A DNA stretch of 64,000 nucleotides from an uncultured Afifella sp. (GTDB taxonomy: Bacteria > Pseudomonadota > Alphaproteobacteria > Rhizobiales > Afifellaceae): assembly GCA_947259045.1 (NCBI GenBank), contig CAMYKZ010000031.1:1-64000 (forward strand), written 5' to 3'. The position numbers were made by a program, and so were the translations under genes. The notes under the pieces are model-generated. The model searched no databases, was not told where the DNA came from, and saw only the letters and a list, made by a program, of their open reading frames with translations. This document shows, piece after piece, positions 8,464 to 17,353 of the stretch. Positions within the stretch are counted from its first letter, which is position 1. The number at the start of each line of letters is the position of its first letter.

Positions 8464-9294
8464 CTAGCTCAACCATTCCGACAGGTCGCGATTGATCAAT
8501 GCGCCAAGTTTCTCCGTTCCCGGGGCGTAGAAATCGATCATGCGTAACCTCAGCTCTTTCGTCAGCGGCGGATAATCCGGAGATTCAGCAAACCATCCGT
8601 GCAGTGCCTTGAAATAGCGGGTTTCGCGAAAAGGAGCGACGACCGGCTTCATTATCCGTAAATTCCGCTTCAGAACAGGATTGACTGTCGGCGTCGATTT
8701 GTCCTTCACTTTCATCGCAAGGGGGCGCGACGGCGCCGGGCCGGACGCGCCGATGAAATGACGGACGCGGTTGAGTTGTAGTGCCGGTTTTGATCTGACA
8801 TCTTCATAGAGCAGAATGAGCAATTGGTCTGGCGGGAAGAGATCAATATAGGCTTGTAATTGTCGGAAATAGAGGCCGCCGGTCAGGAACCTGTTGCCGG
8901 CAGCGACGCGCGGATCAAGGTGGTCGTCAATGTTCCGGCCAATTTCACCACGCCGATACAGCATGCAATAGTCTGAATAGGCGCGCTCGATGGGGTTGCG
9001 CAGTTGCGCGATAAGCTTTGCACCTGGCAACGATTCACGAATTCGGGCAGCCGCAAGCGGGTCATCGAGATAGGAGTTTGACTTTTCTCCGCACAATTGA
9101 TGATCGCGACATTGTCCGAACTGGGCGAGATACCAATCGTGCCCGCGCGAATATTCCCGGCTGAAATAGTGCAGTTCGGGGTCCGGCATGCAGATTTCGG
9201 AGTCGAGTTGCAGCGATTTCTGGAGCCAGGTCGTTGCGCTTTTTGCTGCGCCGATGATCAGGAAATCAACATCGTTCATCTTCATCGGTGACAT
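8464..9294 (-). CDS. PAPS-dependent sulfotransferase
   Basis: The 276-residue protein has the 5'-phosphosulfate loop as IIGAAKSATTWLQKSL (about residues 13-28). The 3'-phosphate-binding strand-helix is QLRNPIERAYSDYCMLYRRG near residue 97. Both are typical of heparan-sulfate/carbohydrate sulfotransferases, which move sulfate from PAPS to sugar hydroxyl or amino groups. HYFSREYSRG and LILLYEDVRSKP are further family segments. The gene lies 22 bases downstream of the GT4 gene and is probably co-transcribed with it. Together with the carbamoyltransferase it suggests a polysaccharide carrying both sulfate and carbamate. The acceptor cannot be deduced. Confidence 0.9.
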   Translation of the reverse strand: MSPMKMNDVDFLIIGAAKSATTWLQKSLQLDSEICMPDPELHYFSREYSRGHDWYLAQFGQCRDHQLCGEKSNSYLDDPLAAARIRESLPGAKLIAQLRNPIERAYSDYCMLYRRGEIGRNIDDHLDPRVAAGNRFLTGGLYFRQLQAYIDLFPPDQLLILLYEDVRSKPALQLNRVRHFIGASGPAPSRPLAMKVKDKSTPTVNPVLKRNLRIMKPVVAPFRETRYFKALHGWFAESPDYPPLTKELRLRMIDFYAPGTEKLGALINRDLSEWLS

Positions 9295-9316
9295 TGCTCC
9301 ATTGCGAACCCTGCGA

Positions 9317-10537
9317 TCATGCTTCTGGCTCGCGACCGCTGGCCGCAGCGGTCACCCGGTTGGCGGGCTGAAGAAAAAGGCGTTCGTAGATGGCCGCGAT
9401 GCTGTCGATATGTTTGGCGACGCTGTAAGATGAAAGCGCCTGACGTTGTGCGGTGTCACTGGTCCGTTGCCAGCATGTCCGGTCAGTCAGCAACCGGTGG
9501 ATCGGCGCAACGAAGGTCTCCGGGTTTTCCGGTTCAACCAGGAAGCCGTTTTCCCCGTCGGCAATGGCCTCGGGGTTTCCGCCATGGTTTGTGGCAACAA
9601 CAGGAGTGCCAAGAAACATCGCTTCGATCAAAGTTCGTCCGAAGGGTTCATTCACCGCCGGGACCAGGAGAATGTCGACCGCGCACATGCAGGGTTCGAC
9701 CGGTTGCCGGAAACCCATCAGGTGGATATTGCCGGATATGCCAAGCCGCAACGCACGATCACGAACGGCCTCTTCAAGCGGCGGCCCGTCTGGCGGAGAG
9801 ATGCCGAATATCAGACCCGCGACTGGAATTTCCGGATGGCGCTTGATGAACGCGTGCACGATCTCGACGAATTTAACGGGCCGTTTCCGGTCAATCAGGC
9901 CGCCAAAGTAGCCTAGAAAGCGTGTTTCCGGCGGAAGATCGAGCTCACTGGCAAATGCCTTGTGGGCCTGAAGCCGGTCCGTCATTGTCGGATGGTCGAA
10001 CGGGCTATGGACGACTGTTGTCTTATGTCTGACGGGCAGGATCGGCCGCCGCGGCCGGGAGAAATTCGAAACGGTGACGATATGGTTTGCCAGAAGCGGT
10101 GCGAGAATATTGACGCCGTTTGCATCCGGATCGCCGCGATGATGCCAGAGCAGTTTCGCGCCTGCTGTGCGTGCGGCTATGGCCCAGTTGGCGTGAATTC
10201 GCCCATCATTCGTGTGAACGATATCGACATCATGGTTCCGCAAAAAAGACCGCAACTTCGGCAAGGTGTTTGTGAGGTAAGTCCAAATTGACGACCCTTG
10301 TTGCCCGTTGCCCGCCATCCGCCGCGATTGCATGAGTTGGACGTCGGGAGCGCGGATGAACGACAAGCCCTTCCGGGTCAGTAAATTCGCCAGTTCCGCT
10401 GTCTCGTCGTGAAGTACGATTATCGGGTTGAAACGCTGACGGTTGAGTCCCTGGATCAGTTTGATCGCAGAGATATGGCTTCCGCCCACATCATCTCCGA
10501 TAAACGGAAAGCACACCGTCGTGGGGGACCGTTTCAA
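9317..10537 (-). CDS. GT4-family glycosyltransferase
   Basis: This GT-B fold enzyme has an N-terminal PFIGDDVGGSHISAIKLIQG donor/acceptor entry region. The C-terminal domain carries EPFGRTLIEAMFLGTPVVAT, the ExxxxxxxE nucleotide-sugar motif of GT4. The open frame extends to 10693, but its first 52 residues have no family likeness. I chose a TTG at 10537, eight bases after an AAGGA, just before the first beta strand (KRSPTTVCFPF). That gives 406 residues, the usual GT4 size. The likely role is adding a sugar to a lipid-linked repeat unit in the cytoplasm. It is followed closely by the sulfotransferase gene. Confidence 0.87.
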   Translation of the reverse strand: MKRSPTTVCFPFIGDDVGGSHISAIKLIQGLNRQRFNPIIVLHDETAELANLLTRKGLSFIRAPDVQLMQSRRMAGNGQQGSSIWTYLTNTLPKLRSFLRNHDVDIVHTNDGRIHANWAIAARTAGAKLLWHHRGDPDANGVNILAPLLANHIVTVSNFSRPRRPILPVRHKTTVVHSPFDHPTMTDRLQAHKAFASELDLPPETRFLGYFGGLIDRKRPVKFVEIVHAFIKRHPEIPVAGLIFGISPPDGPPLEEAVRDRALRLGISGNIHLMGFRQPVEPCMCAVDILLVPAVNEPFGRTLIEAMFLGTPVVATNHGGNPEAIADGENGFLVEPENPETFVAPIHRLLTDRTCWQRTSDTAQRQALSSYSVAKHIDSIAAIYERLFLQPANRVTAAASGREPEA

Positions 10538-10775
10538 CAGTTCATTCCTTTGATCTCGATGGCGGGTTTCAAATTTATGCCATATCGGATGCTGAAATTT
10601 CCCGGACCATCGCCACATCAAGGCCGGGATTGGGGGTCTAACCAATTCTGATATCCGATGGTTAGCATTGGGAAAAGAACCACGACCCATCAAGGTTAGT
10701 TGCGATAGTTAATGTTTCAACGCCAAATGGATGATCGCCGCTGTCAGATCTTTGCGTCGAATCGCCGGTTGAAGG
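10538..10775. other. Intergenic before the GT4 gene
   Basis: This 238-base gap lies between the export gene and the GT4 gene. It holds the unlikely 52-residue N-terminal extension of the GT4 frame. No distinct gene, hairpin or promoter box is convincing. If the GT4 gene actually starts at the ATG at 10693, the gap shrinks to 82 bases. Confidence 0.35.
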
Positions 10776-12689
10776 TCAATCCGGTAACTGCGGAAAGCTG
10801 CTGGTGCTTGCGTCAATTGCCAGTTCCGGGGCAACGACCTGGAGCGTGTCACCGGGCTTCATTAGTTCCTGATCATCAACGACCAGCCGATCCGGTTGTC
10901 CGTCCCGTCGACGCATCAGCTGATAGGAATATTCCGTCCCGATCTGAGTGTTCATCAAACCTATGCCCCGCGATGCGGCTTCGGAATAGAGCCCCTTCGT
11001 CGTCTTGAGTTTGACATCGATCTGATCAAGCTCTGCTCGCGCCCGCTGCATTTCCGTGACGATCTGATTGCGGCGTTCGTTGACTGTGTCAAGCTCACTG
11101 CGGGCGGCTGCGTTCAGTTGCTGTTCGGTAGCGAGCTTGGCCACCACAAGACCAGAGATCTTTACTTCCAGATCGCCCACTGCCGAATAGACCTCTCTTG
11201 TCGTCCTGAGCCTGGATTTGATCTGATCAAGGTCTTCGCGAGCCTGTTGCAACTCGGTGACGATCTGCTTGCGTCTTTCATTGACTATGTCGAGTTCGTC
11301 CCGAATGGCTTCGTTCAACTGTTGCTCGGCAGTGAGCTTCGTCGATTCAAGGTTCAAGAGCTTAGCCTCCAGTTCGGTAACCGTGCTGCTCAATGCGGTT
11401 TGCCGGGAACTGACGACGAGGCCGCGCTCCTTCAGCGATGTGATATTGCTCAATTCTTCCTTGGCGAGTTCAACCTGCTTGCTTCGCAGGATGACTTCCT
11501 CGCCGAGCTTTTCAATCTGCAATGTCAGCAAACGTTTGAGATCCGCTATTGCCTCTCCTTTCGATCGAACGGCTTCAATTCCGGCAGCAAGGATTTCCCG
11601 CTCCAGAACCATCACATCGGCCACAACCGGGATATTGGCCAATTCCTGCGGCGTCTCGATGTCTTCGGCGCCCGCGAGTTCGGCACGAAGCCGGGCAAGA
11701 CGAGCCATCACGCTCCACTGACTCAACCTTAAGGCCTCAAACTCGCCGATAGAACTCAATGCTTGCCGGCTCAATGCGCTCTGGTCGGAATTGACCACGA
11801 GGCCACGGTCTGTCAGCGAGGTGATATTGCTCAATTCTTCATTGGCGAGCCTGACCTGTTCGTTTCGCAGGTCGATCTCCTCGCCGAGTGTTTCAATCCG
11901 TGATGTCAACAATCGCTTGAGATCCGCGATCGACGCCCGCTTTGAACTGATAAAGTTGGCGTGGGCGGCAAGGATTTCCTGCTCCAGAGCCATTAGATCG
12001 ACCGCAACGGGTATATCGGCCAGTTCCTGCGGCATCTCGATCTTTTCTGCACCGGCGAGTTCAGCGCGAAGCCTGGCGAGACGCGCAATCGCGCTCCACC
12101 GGCGCAGGTTCAAAGCTTCATGTTCCCCAACAGCGCTTAATGCTTCGCGTTCAGTCCGCAGCAAAGGATTGTTTGTCCGCAGATGACCACCCGCCAAACC
12201 GACAGCCTGAATGACAGTCATTTCCGGCCGGTAGGCAAAACTGCCTGGATTATTGACTGCACCGACAACATAAACCGGGCGGAATTCCAGAACTTCTACC
12301 GATGTGGCTGGCGGTTGGTCCAGTCCAAGCCGGGCCTGAAGCAGACCTGAAATTTCCTCCGCAATCTCCGGCGGCGTGCGGCCCCGTGCCTGCACGGCTC
12401 CTGTCAGAGCCAGATAGATCATCCCCTCAGGGTCGACAACATGCTCGCCGCCAACGCCCTCCCAGTGTTCATAGACACCTTCCGCGGCACGCCAGCGGCC
12501 GACTTTGACCAACAGTTTGTCCTGGATGCCAATCTTGAATTCCTCGGCCGCTACAGAAGCGACGCCGGCCGGAAAACAGAACAGAAGGGAAAGTGTCACA
12601 ATCAGCGCGAACGCATAACGAACGTAATTCGCCGCGGGCCAGCAATGAGCGCCGCATCCATCATTCGATGAAAATTTCGATATCCCCAT
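10776..12689 (-). CDS. Polysaccharide export protein (ExoF-like) with duplicated coiled coils
   Basis: A signal peptide or membrane anchor (about residues 20-45, FALIVTLSLLFCFPAG) precedes a polysaccharide-export (Wza/ExoF) domain with FKIGIQDKLLVKVGRW. An SLBB-like segment follows (RPVYVVGAVNNPGSFAYRP), then about 400 residues of helical coiled coil, and a second soluble segment ends the chain. The coiled coil is made of tandem copies: two 127-residue units (12143-11763 and 11762-11382) and then two of about 67 residues. Family members bring the polymer across the periplasm and outer membrane. I chose the ATG at 12689, five bases after a GGAG, over the frame's 12803 start, whose extra 38 residues look non-coding. 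At 637 residues it is longer than typical ExoF (about 420), as the duplications explain. Confidence 0.88.
   Translation of the reverse strand: MGISKFSSNDGCGAHCWPAANYVRYAFALIVTLSLLFCFPAGVASVAAEEFKIGIQDKLLVKVGRWRAAEGVYEHWEGVGGEHVVDPEGMIYLALTGAVQARGRTPPEIAEEISGLLQARLGLDQPPATSVEVLEFRPVYVVGAVNNPGSFAYRPEMTVIQAVGLAGGHLRTNNPLLRTEREALSAVGEHEALNLRRWSAIARLARLRAELAGAEKIEMPQELADIPVAVDLMALEQEILAAHANFISSKRASIADLKRLLTSRIETLGEEIDLRNEQVRLANEELSNITSLTDRGLVVNSDQSALSRQALSSIGEFEALRLSQWSVMARLARLRAELAGAEDIETPQELANIPVVADVMVLEREILAAGIEAVRSKGEAIADLKRLLTLQIEKLGEEVILRSKQVELAKEELSNITSLKERGLVVSSRQTALSSTVTELEAKLLNLESTKLTAEQQLNEAIRDELDIVNERRKQIVTELQQAREDLDQIKSRLRTTREVYSAVGDLEVKISGLVVAKLATEQQLNAAARSELDTVNERRNQIVTEMQRARAELDQIDVKLKTTKGLYSEAASRGIGLMNTQIGTEYSYQLMRRRDGQPDRLVVDDQELMKPGDTLQVVAPELAIDASTSSFPQLPD
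11382..12143 (-). repeat. Two tandem 381-base coding repeats in the export gene
   Basis: Reading on the minus strand, bases 12143-11763 and 11762-11382 encode two aligned 127-residue units of equal length without gaps. Both contain MARLARLRAELAGAE or IARLARLRAELAGAE, then IADLKRLLT, then EELSNITSL and RGLVV at the same offsets. More than half of the residues are identical. A second, shorter tandem pair of 67-residue period follows (about 11340-10940), sharing TAEQQLN/ATEQQLN and VNERR(K/N)QIVTE. Confidence 0.9.
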
Positions 12690-12947
12690 CGTTACTCCGC
12701 AATTACACTGGGTTGCCTGGGTATTCCTGGTCGCAGCAGACATCATCCAGACGGAATGCCGGCTACCGTTTTGCGATCTTACACGGGCATGACGTCGAGG
12801 CAAGCGCTAGCCGCAATGGCATTTGCGGAATGATTAACCGGCAGGTTTCGAAAGGCGCCATTCAGAATGAAACCGGGCAGGCGCTTTAACGACAGAAACA
12901 AGCCCGGTGTCTCCACCGGGCTCCAGAATCCAACAATATCCGTTTGC
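12690..12947. other. Intergenic between porin and export gene
   Basis: The gap holds the porin terminator at 12901-12922 and presumably the promoter of the export gene around 12700-12800. No separate coding frame is convincing. Confidence 0.4.
12901..12922 (-). terminator. Rho-independent-type hairpin after the porin gene
   Basis: A perfect 9-base-pair stem, AGCCCGGTG paired with CACCGGGCT, encloses a TCTC loop. It lies 26 bases beyond the porin stop codon. On the minus strand it is followed by a T-rich stretch (TGTTTCTGTC), which fits intrinsic termination of the porin message. Confidence 0.75.
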
Positions 12948-14222
12948 TCAGAAGGTGCGGTTGATCCGCATCATCGCACCCCAGACGTCTGTGTCGGAGA
13001 GGACTGCTGTCGTTGGTGTCACCGGAAAACCTCCAACCTCATGGTCGATGTTCTCATAGGAGACTTCGCCCGAAATAGTTAACCCGGGAACAGGGGTCCA
13101 GTGAGCCGTGCCGGCGACGATGAAGGTGTCGTAATCGGCGAAGTCACCAAGGAAGTCAAAAGTACCCCTGTGATCGACGCGGGCATAAGCCCCGTCCAAC
13201 CCGACACTCACCGTCGGGCTGATATCGGCAGACAAACCGGCCTGGACCGACCACGCTCTGGTCAGTTCGAGATCACGGGCCAAAGCTCCGGGAAATTCAA
13301 TCACCGCATCAAAGATGTGAGTACCGTTTCCGGTCGTCACGTAGGCCACCAGGCCTTCGGCATACGCACCCTGCATGTCGAAGCTGATGCCTGTGCCGGG
13401 AACTCCGACACTCAGTCCGGCGCCCGCAGCCCAGCCGATTTCTGTATCGCTGGCCGCTGGCAACGCAGGAGCCGAATTGCTGATCTCGCCGACGGCGCCC
13501 ATGACCTGCGCCGATCCCCAACCCTGATCGATCCGGATATTTGCAACGAAATCAGGCAGTTCCTGACCATCGGGCAGGTCGGTACCAACGGTTGTGATGC
13601 TGCCGGCCGTATTCGTTGTGAAATATACCGATCCATAGCGGCGGAACCATTTGTCTTCGACAGAGATGGAAGCCGAAACACCGTTACCGATCGCGAAGGT
13701 ATAGGCCAGCAGGTTGGTCGATAACGTCGGATCGTCGCCGCCGATGCGGGTGTTCATCGCGTTGCCGCCGAAGAAGTCGAAGAACGAGCCATGATGGCCG
13801 GCCGTCAGAGTGCCGCTGTCATTAGCCAGCGAAAGCCAGGCCTTGTCGATGTTGAAGCCGTCGGAATAACCCCCGGTATCTGCCGGGCCGATCGTGCCGC
13901 GCAAGGCAATGTAAGAGCGTAGCAGACCAAGGTCGGTCATCGTACGGGCGTCGAAGTTCACCTGACCACGCGTGCGCGTGGTGAAGTTGTTGAACTGATC
14001 TCCAAGATCAGGATCGACATCGACATAATGCGCCTCATAACGGGCATAACCGGAAATTTGCAGACAGGTATCAGTGCCTGGAATATAGAAGAAACCAGTG
14101 CCGAAGGCATCGCAGACACGCATATACTCAACCGGCTCCGCGGTCGGAAGGTCGGCGGCCTGTGTTGCGCTGATCGTCATCAGGCCGGCAGCGGAAGCAA
14201 AAAGAAGATTTTTAATTTTCAT
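12948..14222 (-). CDS. Outer-membrane porin, rhizobial Porin_2 (Omp2/RopA) type
   Basis: At 424 residues this carries a signal peptide ending near ATQAADLP and the family's N-terminal block YMRVCDAFGTGFFYIPGTDT. Its two Cys (in RVCDAFG and DTCLQI) are conserved in this family. The chain ends in an aromatic residue (MRINRTF), as outer-membrane beta barrels do for BAM recognition. Alternating hydrophobic strands with aromatic girdles fill the length. It forms a general diffusion channel for small hydrophilic solutes. It is monocistronic, with a strong hairpin downstream and a 419-base leader region upstream. Confidence 0.95.
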   Translation of the reverse strand: MKIKNLLFASAAGLMTISATQAADLPTAEPVEYMRVCDAFGTGFFYIPGTDTCLQISGYARYEAHYVDVDPDLGDQFNNFTTRTRGQVNFDARTMTDLGLLRSYIALRGTIGPADTGGYSDGFNIDKAWLSLANDSGTLTAGHHGSFFDFFGGNAMNTRIGGDDPTLSTNLLAYTFAIGNGVSASISVEDKWFRRYGSVYFTTNTAGSITTVGTDLPDGQELPDFVANIRIDQGWGSAQVMGAVGEISNSAPALPAASDTEIGWAAGAGLSVGVPGTGISFDMQGAYAEGLVAYVTTGNGTHIFDAVIEFPGALARDLELTRAWSVQAGLSADISPTVSVGLDGAYARVDHRGTFDFLGDFADYDTFIVAGTAHWTPVPGLTISGEVSYENIDHEVGGFPVTPTTAVLSDTDVWGAMMRINRTF

Positions 14223-14641
14223 CAGTTGGTGCCCCAGAATATAGCTGTCGCGTTCATCGGAATCATAAAATTGGCTGAGGTCAAACTATATGAGCGAAAG
14301 GTGAAGAAAAACAGTATATTGCGAGATACGTGTGCGGAAACGTATTTTCCGGGCTGTTGTGACAAAATTGCAACCTGATGTCTGGAATCAAATTCCCTTT
14401 TCGGCGAATTGGCCCGTCGGGCACATGACCAGACGATCACAATAACGGATTTCGCGACACGCGCGTTCCTGCGGCACACGATGGCCCATCTTTAGAACAT
14501 TGCGGCCGCCTGAGATTGGATAGCCGCCGGCGACGGTTGCTGCCGCAAAATTGACGCCGGCGCGAACTCTGTTGTACCGCACCGGATATTCCATACCCGG
14601 CAGGCGCTTTCCGGGCACCTGTCAGAACAGAAAGCACCCCG
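14223..14641. other. Divergent promoter region, porin and quinone oxidoreductase
   Basis: These 419 bases separate two divergent genes. On the minus strand a TTGACC (plus-strand complement at 14279-14284) lies about 60 bases before the porin start and may be a -35 box, but no good -10 follows at ideal spacing. The middle is AT-rich. No coding frame here is convincing. Confidence 0.4.
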
Positions 14642-15643
14642 ATGATTCCGCAAGACATGACAGTGGTGGAGATGGTCGGCGCCGGCGGGCCTGAGGTTCT
14701 GGCGATCGCCCGCCGGCCGCTTCCGGCTCCAACAGCGAACCAGGTTCTGATCAAAGTCGCCTCAGCGGGTGTCAACGGCCCCGATATTGTCCAGCGCAAG
14801 GGGCTCTATCCGCCGCCGAAGGGCGCATCCGATCTGCTAGGCCTTGAAGTTTCCGGCGAAGTCGTTGCATTGGGCGGGCAGGGTCTTGGCTGGGCCGCCG
14901 GCGACCGGGTCTGCGCCCTGACGAATGGCGGCGGATACGCTGAATATGTCGCCGTCGAGGCGGCGCACTGCTTGCCGGTTCCCGACGGAATTTCGCTGCG
15001 TGATGCCGCTGGTCTGCCGGAAACGTTCTTCACGGTCTGGAGTAATGTCTTTCTCGGTGCGGGTGATCTGAAAGGGAAACGCCTGTTGGTTCATGGCGGT
15101 GCCGGCGGTATCGGATCAACGGCGATCCAGCTTGGTTCTGCATTCGGGCTGAGCGTCTTCACCACCGCCGGATCCCCGGAAAGCTGCGCATTCTGCCTCG
15201 ACCTTGGCGCGGAACGGGCGATCAATTACCACGATGAGGATTTTGTCGACATTGTCCGCACAGCCGGCGGCGCCGACATCATCGTTGATATTGTCGGCGG
15301 CGATTATATCGCCCGCAACATCAAGGCGGCCCGGGCCGACGCCCGGATTATCCAGCTGGCGTTCAACAGGGGTTCGAAGGTCGAACTGGAACTGATGCCG
15401 GTGATGCTGAAGCGCCTGACCTATACCGGTTCGACCTTGCGCTCGCGCCCGGATGCTTTCAAGGCGGAGACTGCCGTTGACCTGCGTGCGAAAGTCTGGC
15501 CGCTTTTCGCCGGTTCCAGGCTGCGTGCCGTCACCCATGCCATGCTGCCGCTTGACCGGGCCGGCGAAGCCCATGCCATGCTGCAGGCCGGCGGACACCG
15601 GGGCAAGATCCTGCTGACGCCGGATGACGGCGGGTTATCGTGA
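14642..15643 (+). CDS. NAD(P)H quinone oxidoreductase, PIG3/zeta-crystallin-like
   Basis: This 333-residue zinc-free medium-chain dehydrogenase has an N-terminal GroES-like domain (VASAGVNGPDIVQRKGLYPP) and a Rossmann domain with LLVHGGAGGIGSTAIQLG near residue 143. ERAINYHDEDF and a PIG3-type GSTLRSR segment follow. It lacks the structural zinc Cys cluster of alcohol dehydrogenases. Members reduce quinones with NADPH. The start could also be the ATG five codons later (MTVVEMVG), which aligns better with relatives. It is transcribed away from the porin and stands alone. Confidence 0.9.
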   Translation: MIPQDMTVVEMVGAGGPEVLAIARRPLPAPTANQVLIKVASAGVNGPDIVQRKGLYPPPKGASDLLGLEVSGEVVALGGQGLGWAAGDRVCALTNGGGYAEYVAVEAAHCLPVPDGISLRDAAGLPETFFTVWSNVFLGAGDLKGKRLLVHGGAGGIGSTAIQLGSAFGLSVFTTAGSPESCAFCLDLGAERAINYHDEDFVDIVRTAGGADIIVDIVGGDYIARNIKAARADARIIQLAFNRGSKVELELMPVMLKRLTYTGSTLRSRPDAFKAETAVDLRAKVWPLFAGSRLRAVTHAMLPLDRAGEAHAMLQAGGHRGKILLTPDDGGLS

Positions 15644-15758
15644 GCCGGTTCGTCAAGGTCATGTTCAGATACAAGCCAGTGTCGACGCAACCGCCAGGGC
15701 GGATTTCCGGCCGTGGCGCGCCATCGTCCCACCAATTAGGCCCCCCGGAGGCGCTGCG

Positions 15759-16073
15759 TCAGCGGTACATTGATGGCGTTGATGACATCATATCAGCCCT
15801 TCGTTCGCCAACGATGACGAGATCGGGAAAGGCCGGATCGCCGTTCGGCAATGTGCCTTCCACGGCGTCATCCAGCGTACCCGCCGAGATGTAGCCCTGC
15901 GTGACGAAGGCGTTGCCATAGGCCGGCATGCCTTCCTCGAAAACCGGAGCTGCCGCGAAGACAAAACGAGAGAGATCCTCCGACACGTCGAATGCGGCAA
16001 GCGGTTCGCCGGCCAAGGCGGTGACGGGCGTGGCCGCAATGAGTGCGGCGATAAGAAGATTGGTCGGCTTCAT
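15759..16073 (-). CDS. Small secreted protein, probably truncated
   Basis: The ATG at 16073 begins MKPTNLLIAALIAATPVTAL, a signal peptide cleaved near LAG-EP. The mature part reads GEPLAAFDVSEDLSRFVFAA and VTQGYISAGTLDDAVEGTLP. After FPDLVI the sequence changes character to VGERRADMMSSTPSMYR and stops, which looks like a 3' truncation at a rearrangement point. The gene lies 23 bases after the flavin monooxygenase on the same strand and ends the four-gene operon. I recognise no named family, and the function is unknown. Confidence 0.6.
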   Translation of the reverse strand: MKPTNLLIAALIAATPVTALAGEPLAAFDVSEDLSRFVFAAAPVFEEGMPAYGNAFVTQGYISAGTLDDAVEGTLPNGDPAFPDLVIVGERRADMMSSTPSMYR

Positions 16074-16096
16074 TTGATTGGTTCTTTCTTTGTGTT

Positions 16097-17329
16097 TCAG
16101 GAGAAGGGAGTGTCCGCTGATGCGGCCCGCTTGGGAACGGCGCACAGAGATTGCGTGCCGTTGACTTGGCTCGCGCTGGCGGTGGCGCCGTGGCGGGCAT
16201 CGGCCGCGATGCCAGCGGCAATCCGGTCAGCCGCGATGCATGCCGCGTCGAAATAGCCGGTGAAAATCGGCCGGAAGCCGGTAAACCACAGTCCGGGATT
16301 GTCAGGATCGCGTTCACCCATCGGGTGCCGTGGCTGTCCGGCTTCGTCGAGCGCATCAAGATGGCTCAGCAGTGACGCGAGGCCGGTGCGATAGCCCGTC
16401 GCCGCGATCACCACATCCGGCACGCACGATGCGCCGTCCGCCAAATGGACGCGGGCCCGGTCGAAACGCTCGACGCGGGAAACGACCCGGAACCGCCCCG
16501 ACTTCAGCGCCGCGACGAAACCGTCATCGACGGCAAAGGCCACACCGTCGCGCAACAGCCGCGTGCCGCCACCGTCCGGATGGCTTCTGAGTCCATAGTG
16601 CCCAAGATTGCCGAGGAACAGCCGCTGCGTGATCCGGAACGCAGGGTCCAGCAACGCGGCCGGAAGCGCCGCGAAAACCGGCGCCAGCCGGTGCAACGGA
16701 AATCCGAACACGCGTGTCGGTACCACGGCCGGACCATGCCGGACGGAAATCAGAACCGCTGCCGGGCGATGCCGCGCCAGATGGTTCAAGGCGTCCGATC
16801 CGGAATTCCCGGCCCCCACCACCAGCACGTTCTTGCCGTCAAACCGTGATGCATCGCCCAGATCGGCAGCATGCAGGAGTTCGCCCTCGAACGCCTCGTG
16901 GCCCGGCCAGTCGGGGATATGGGGATCGCGGTCCCGCCCGGTCGCAAAGACGACATGGGCCGCGTGAAACGGGGCCGTCGTCGTTTTCACCTGCCAGCCG
17001 TCCGGGACCCGGTTGATCCCGGTCACCCGCGCACCGAACTGGATCGGGACCCCGACACGCGCCGCATAGCGGTCCAAATGCGCGACGACCGTGTCGCGTT
17101 TAAGGAAGGTGCCGTCGGTCCGCGGGGCATCCTGTCCCGGAAGTCGCACGAAGCGGCGGTGGATATTGAGCCGCAGACCGGGATGGCGGTTGCGCCACGG
17201 CTCTGCCACCTTGTCCTGCGCCTCAAGAATGGTGACAGGCAGGCCGCGTTTGGCCAGCGCCCGGGCGGTGGCGAGGCCCGAAAGCCCCGCCCCGATCACC
17301 AGCGTTTCATTCTTGCGTGTCACTTGCAC
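16097..17329 (-). CDS. Flavin-dependent monooxygenase (FMO/YUCCA-like)
   Basis: This group B flavoprotein of about 410 residues has an FAD-binding GxGxxG as VIGAGLSGLATARALAKRG near the N-terminus. An FMO-type hinge, FATGRDRDPHIPDWPG, follows, then an NADPH-binding GxGxxG as VLVVGAGNSGSD. A final VIAATGYRTGL closes the core. Members oxygenate small molecules at N, S or carbonyl carbon. I prefer a GTG at 17329, preceded by GGAAAGGACAATAC, a leader almost the same as that of the upstream DUF1127 gene. An ATG at 17350 is the alternative. It is third in the operon after the methyltransferase and DUF1127 genes. The substrate is unknown. Confidence 0.88.
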   Translation of the reverse strand: MQVTRKNETLVIGAGLSGLATARALAKRGLPVTILEAQDKVAEPWRNRHPGLRLNIHRRFVRLPGQDAPRTDGTFLKRDTVVAHLDRYAARVGVPIQFGARVTGINRVPDGWQVKTTTAPFHAAHVVFATGRDRDPHIPDWPGHEAFEGELLHAADLGDASRFDGKNVLVVGAGNSGSDALNHLARHRPAAVLISVRHGPAVVPTRVFGFPLHRLAPVFAALPAALLDPAFRITQRLFLGNLGHYGLRSHPDGGGTRLLRDGVAFAVDDGFVAALKSGRFRVVSRVERFDRARVHLADGASCVPDVVIAATGYRTGLASLLSHLDALDEAGQPRHPMGERDPDNPGLWFTGFRPIFTGYFDAACIAADRIAAGIAADARHGATASASQVNGTQSLCAVPKRAASADTPFS

Positions 17330-17353
17330 GTATTGTCCTTTCCAAGTCATGCG

